Below are positions 4,863 to 5,504 of a DNA stretch of 5,504 nucleotides, one piece after another. Position 1 is the stretch's first letter. Each line of letters begins with the position of its first letter. Source of the DNA: Acidimicrobiales bacterium. Lineage in GTDB: Bacteria; Actinomycetota; Acidimicrobiia; Acidimicrobiales; VFJN01. Location: positions 1-5,504 of the forward strand of contig JAFGPU010000123.1 in the NCBI GenBank assembly GCA_016936035.1. Direction: 5' to 3'. The position numbers and the translations under genes are program-made. The notes below the pieces were generated by a model that had not been told where the DNA came from, searched no databases, and worked only from the letters and a program-made list of their open reading frames with translations.

Positions 4863-5504
4863 ATGCGGGATCGGTCGAGGGCACGCGGGCTCACGGGGCT
4901 GGCGCTTGTGCTGGTGCTGGCGATGGCCATGGGGGCGTGCCGTCCGCCGTGGCCCGCCGATCCGCCCGAGGGCGGGCACGGCGCCGGTGGCCGTGACGAC
5001 CGCGGCTTCCACGGCCTGCTCCAAGGCACCGACGAGGCGCCGTGGGACGTGCGGACCGGTGTCGAGCAGATCACCGTCACCGGGGCCACGCCCGGCGAGC
5101 CCCTCACGCTGTACGGCACGGGTCGCAGCAAGCTGATCACCCTGCTGGCCGACGCCCACGGCCAGGCCCACTTCGCCTACGTGCCGCCGGACCACGTCAC
5201 GATGCCCTCCGGCAAGGATCTCGACATCGACGAGCTCGACGTCGTGGGCGGCACCGTCGTGGCACCCGGTCGCTACGTCGTCGTCGACGAGAGCGCCGAG
5301 CCCCGGCTGGCGTCGCCGGTCGTCACCGTCGCCGGGCGCGACGACCTGCCCGACCCGGCGCTCTACGACGACCAGCAGCTCACCGGCGCCCGGCTCGACA
5401 TCCTGGGCAACGTCGTGCCCGGCTCGTCGCTGGAGGAGGGCTTCCAGTACCTGGAGATGCGCGACGGCGTGAAGCTGAGCGCCATGGTCCGCTTCCCCGA
5501 CGAG
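4863..5504 (+). CDS. Predicted lipoprotein CocE/NonD-type hydrolase (peptidase S15-like), 5' part
   Basis: The frame opens at ATG 4863 and stays open for 214 codons to the window edge, so the gene is truncated by the window. The N-terminus is a lipoprotein signal: basic residues at 2-8, a hydrophobic Leu/Val/Ala/Met stretch at about 10-25, and A-M-G-A-C with lipidation Cys26. The -3 Met makes the lipobox imperfect. A Pro/Gly-rich linker (27-60) leads to a beta-rich region (about 63-160) with T-V-T-G-A-T-P-G-E-P-L, like an Ig/IPT-type domain. From about 194 the sequence F-Q-Y-L-E-M-R-D-G-V-K-L-S-A-M-V-R-F-P matches the start of CocE/NonD and X-Pro dipeptidyl-peptidase alpha/beta hydrolases ('MRDGv.L....P'). 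The protein is therefore probably an envelope-anchored serine hydrolase cleaving esters or X-Pro peptides. The catalytic Ser-Asp-His would lie beyond the window and could not be checked. There is no functional link to the thiolase, which is cut off by a terminator. Confidence 0.75.
   Translation, partial: MRDRSRARGLTGLALVLVLAMAMGACRPPWPADPPEGGHGAGGRDDRGFHGLLQGTDEAPWDVRTGVEQITVTGATPGEPLTLYGTGRSKLITLLADAHGQAHFAYVPPDHVTMPSGKDLDIDELDVVGGTVVAPGRYVVVDESAEPRLASPVVTVAGRDDLPDPALYDDQQLTGARLDILGNVVPGSSLEEGFQYLEMRDGVKLSAMVRFPDE

Noticed and set aside
1..5504. Search for CRISPR arrays, tRNA or rRNA genes, insertion sequences, attachment sites
   Set aside because: No spaced direct repeats, no tRNA-like cloverleaf with a TTCGA-type arm, no transposase-like ORF and no flanking terminal repeats were visible on either strand.

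Overview
The window is very GC-rich DNA with strong G/C preference at third codon positions, GTG starts, actinobacterial-style -10 hexamers (TAnnnT) and hairpin terminators without U-tracts. Gene content (an ECF sigma factor with a membrane partner, a FadD15-like acyl-CoA ligase, an actinobacterial-looking thiolase, a lipoprotein S15/CocE-type hydrolase) suggests a chromosomal segment of a high-GC actinobacterium. A deep lineage such as Acidimicrobiia is possible, but that is an impression and not proven by the sequence.

Layout. (1) Positions 1-1362, plus strand: the 3' part of an ECF sigma factor gene, overlapping by GTGA a gene for a single-pass membrane protein that is probably its regulator but lacks the usual zinc-binding anti-sigma motif. 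(2) Positions 1363-1476: a short convergent intergenic gap with two GC-rich hairpins. (3) Positions 1477-3300, minus strand: an AMP-forming long-chain fatty-acid--CoA ligase. (4) Positions 3301-3496: a divergent regulatory region with a perfect 8-2-8 inverted repeat resembling a TetR-family operator. (5) Positions 3497-4693, plus strand: a complete thiolase with all catalytic residues, followed by a 16-bp-stem terminator. (6) Positions 4694-4862: a promoter/leader with a 12-bp palindrome. (7) Positions 4863-5504, plus strand: the 5' part of a predicted lipoprotein with a beta-rich N-terminal region leading into the start of a CocE/NonD (peptidase S15-like) hydrolase domain. It has no stop in the window.

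How the genes fit together. The ligase activates free fatty acids to acyl-CoA and the thiolase performs the last, chain-shortening step of beta-oxidation. Their divergent arrangement around one operator-like palindrome suggests co-regulation as a small fatty-acid-degradation regulon. The dehydrogenase, hydratase and regulator genes are not in the window. The sigma/membrane-protein pair is a separate signalling unit. The terminal hydrolase appears independent, with its own promoter region behind a strong terminator.

I see mostly ordinary core-type genes and no clear evidence of a new multi-gene system. The least conventional items are the non-zinc anti-sigma candidate and the fad operator.
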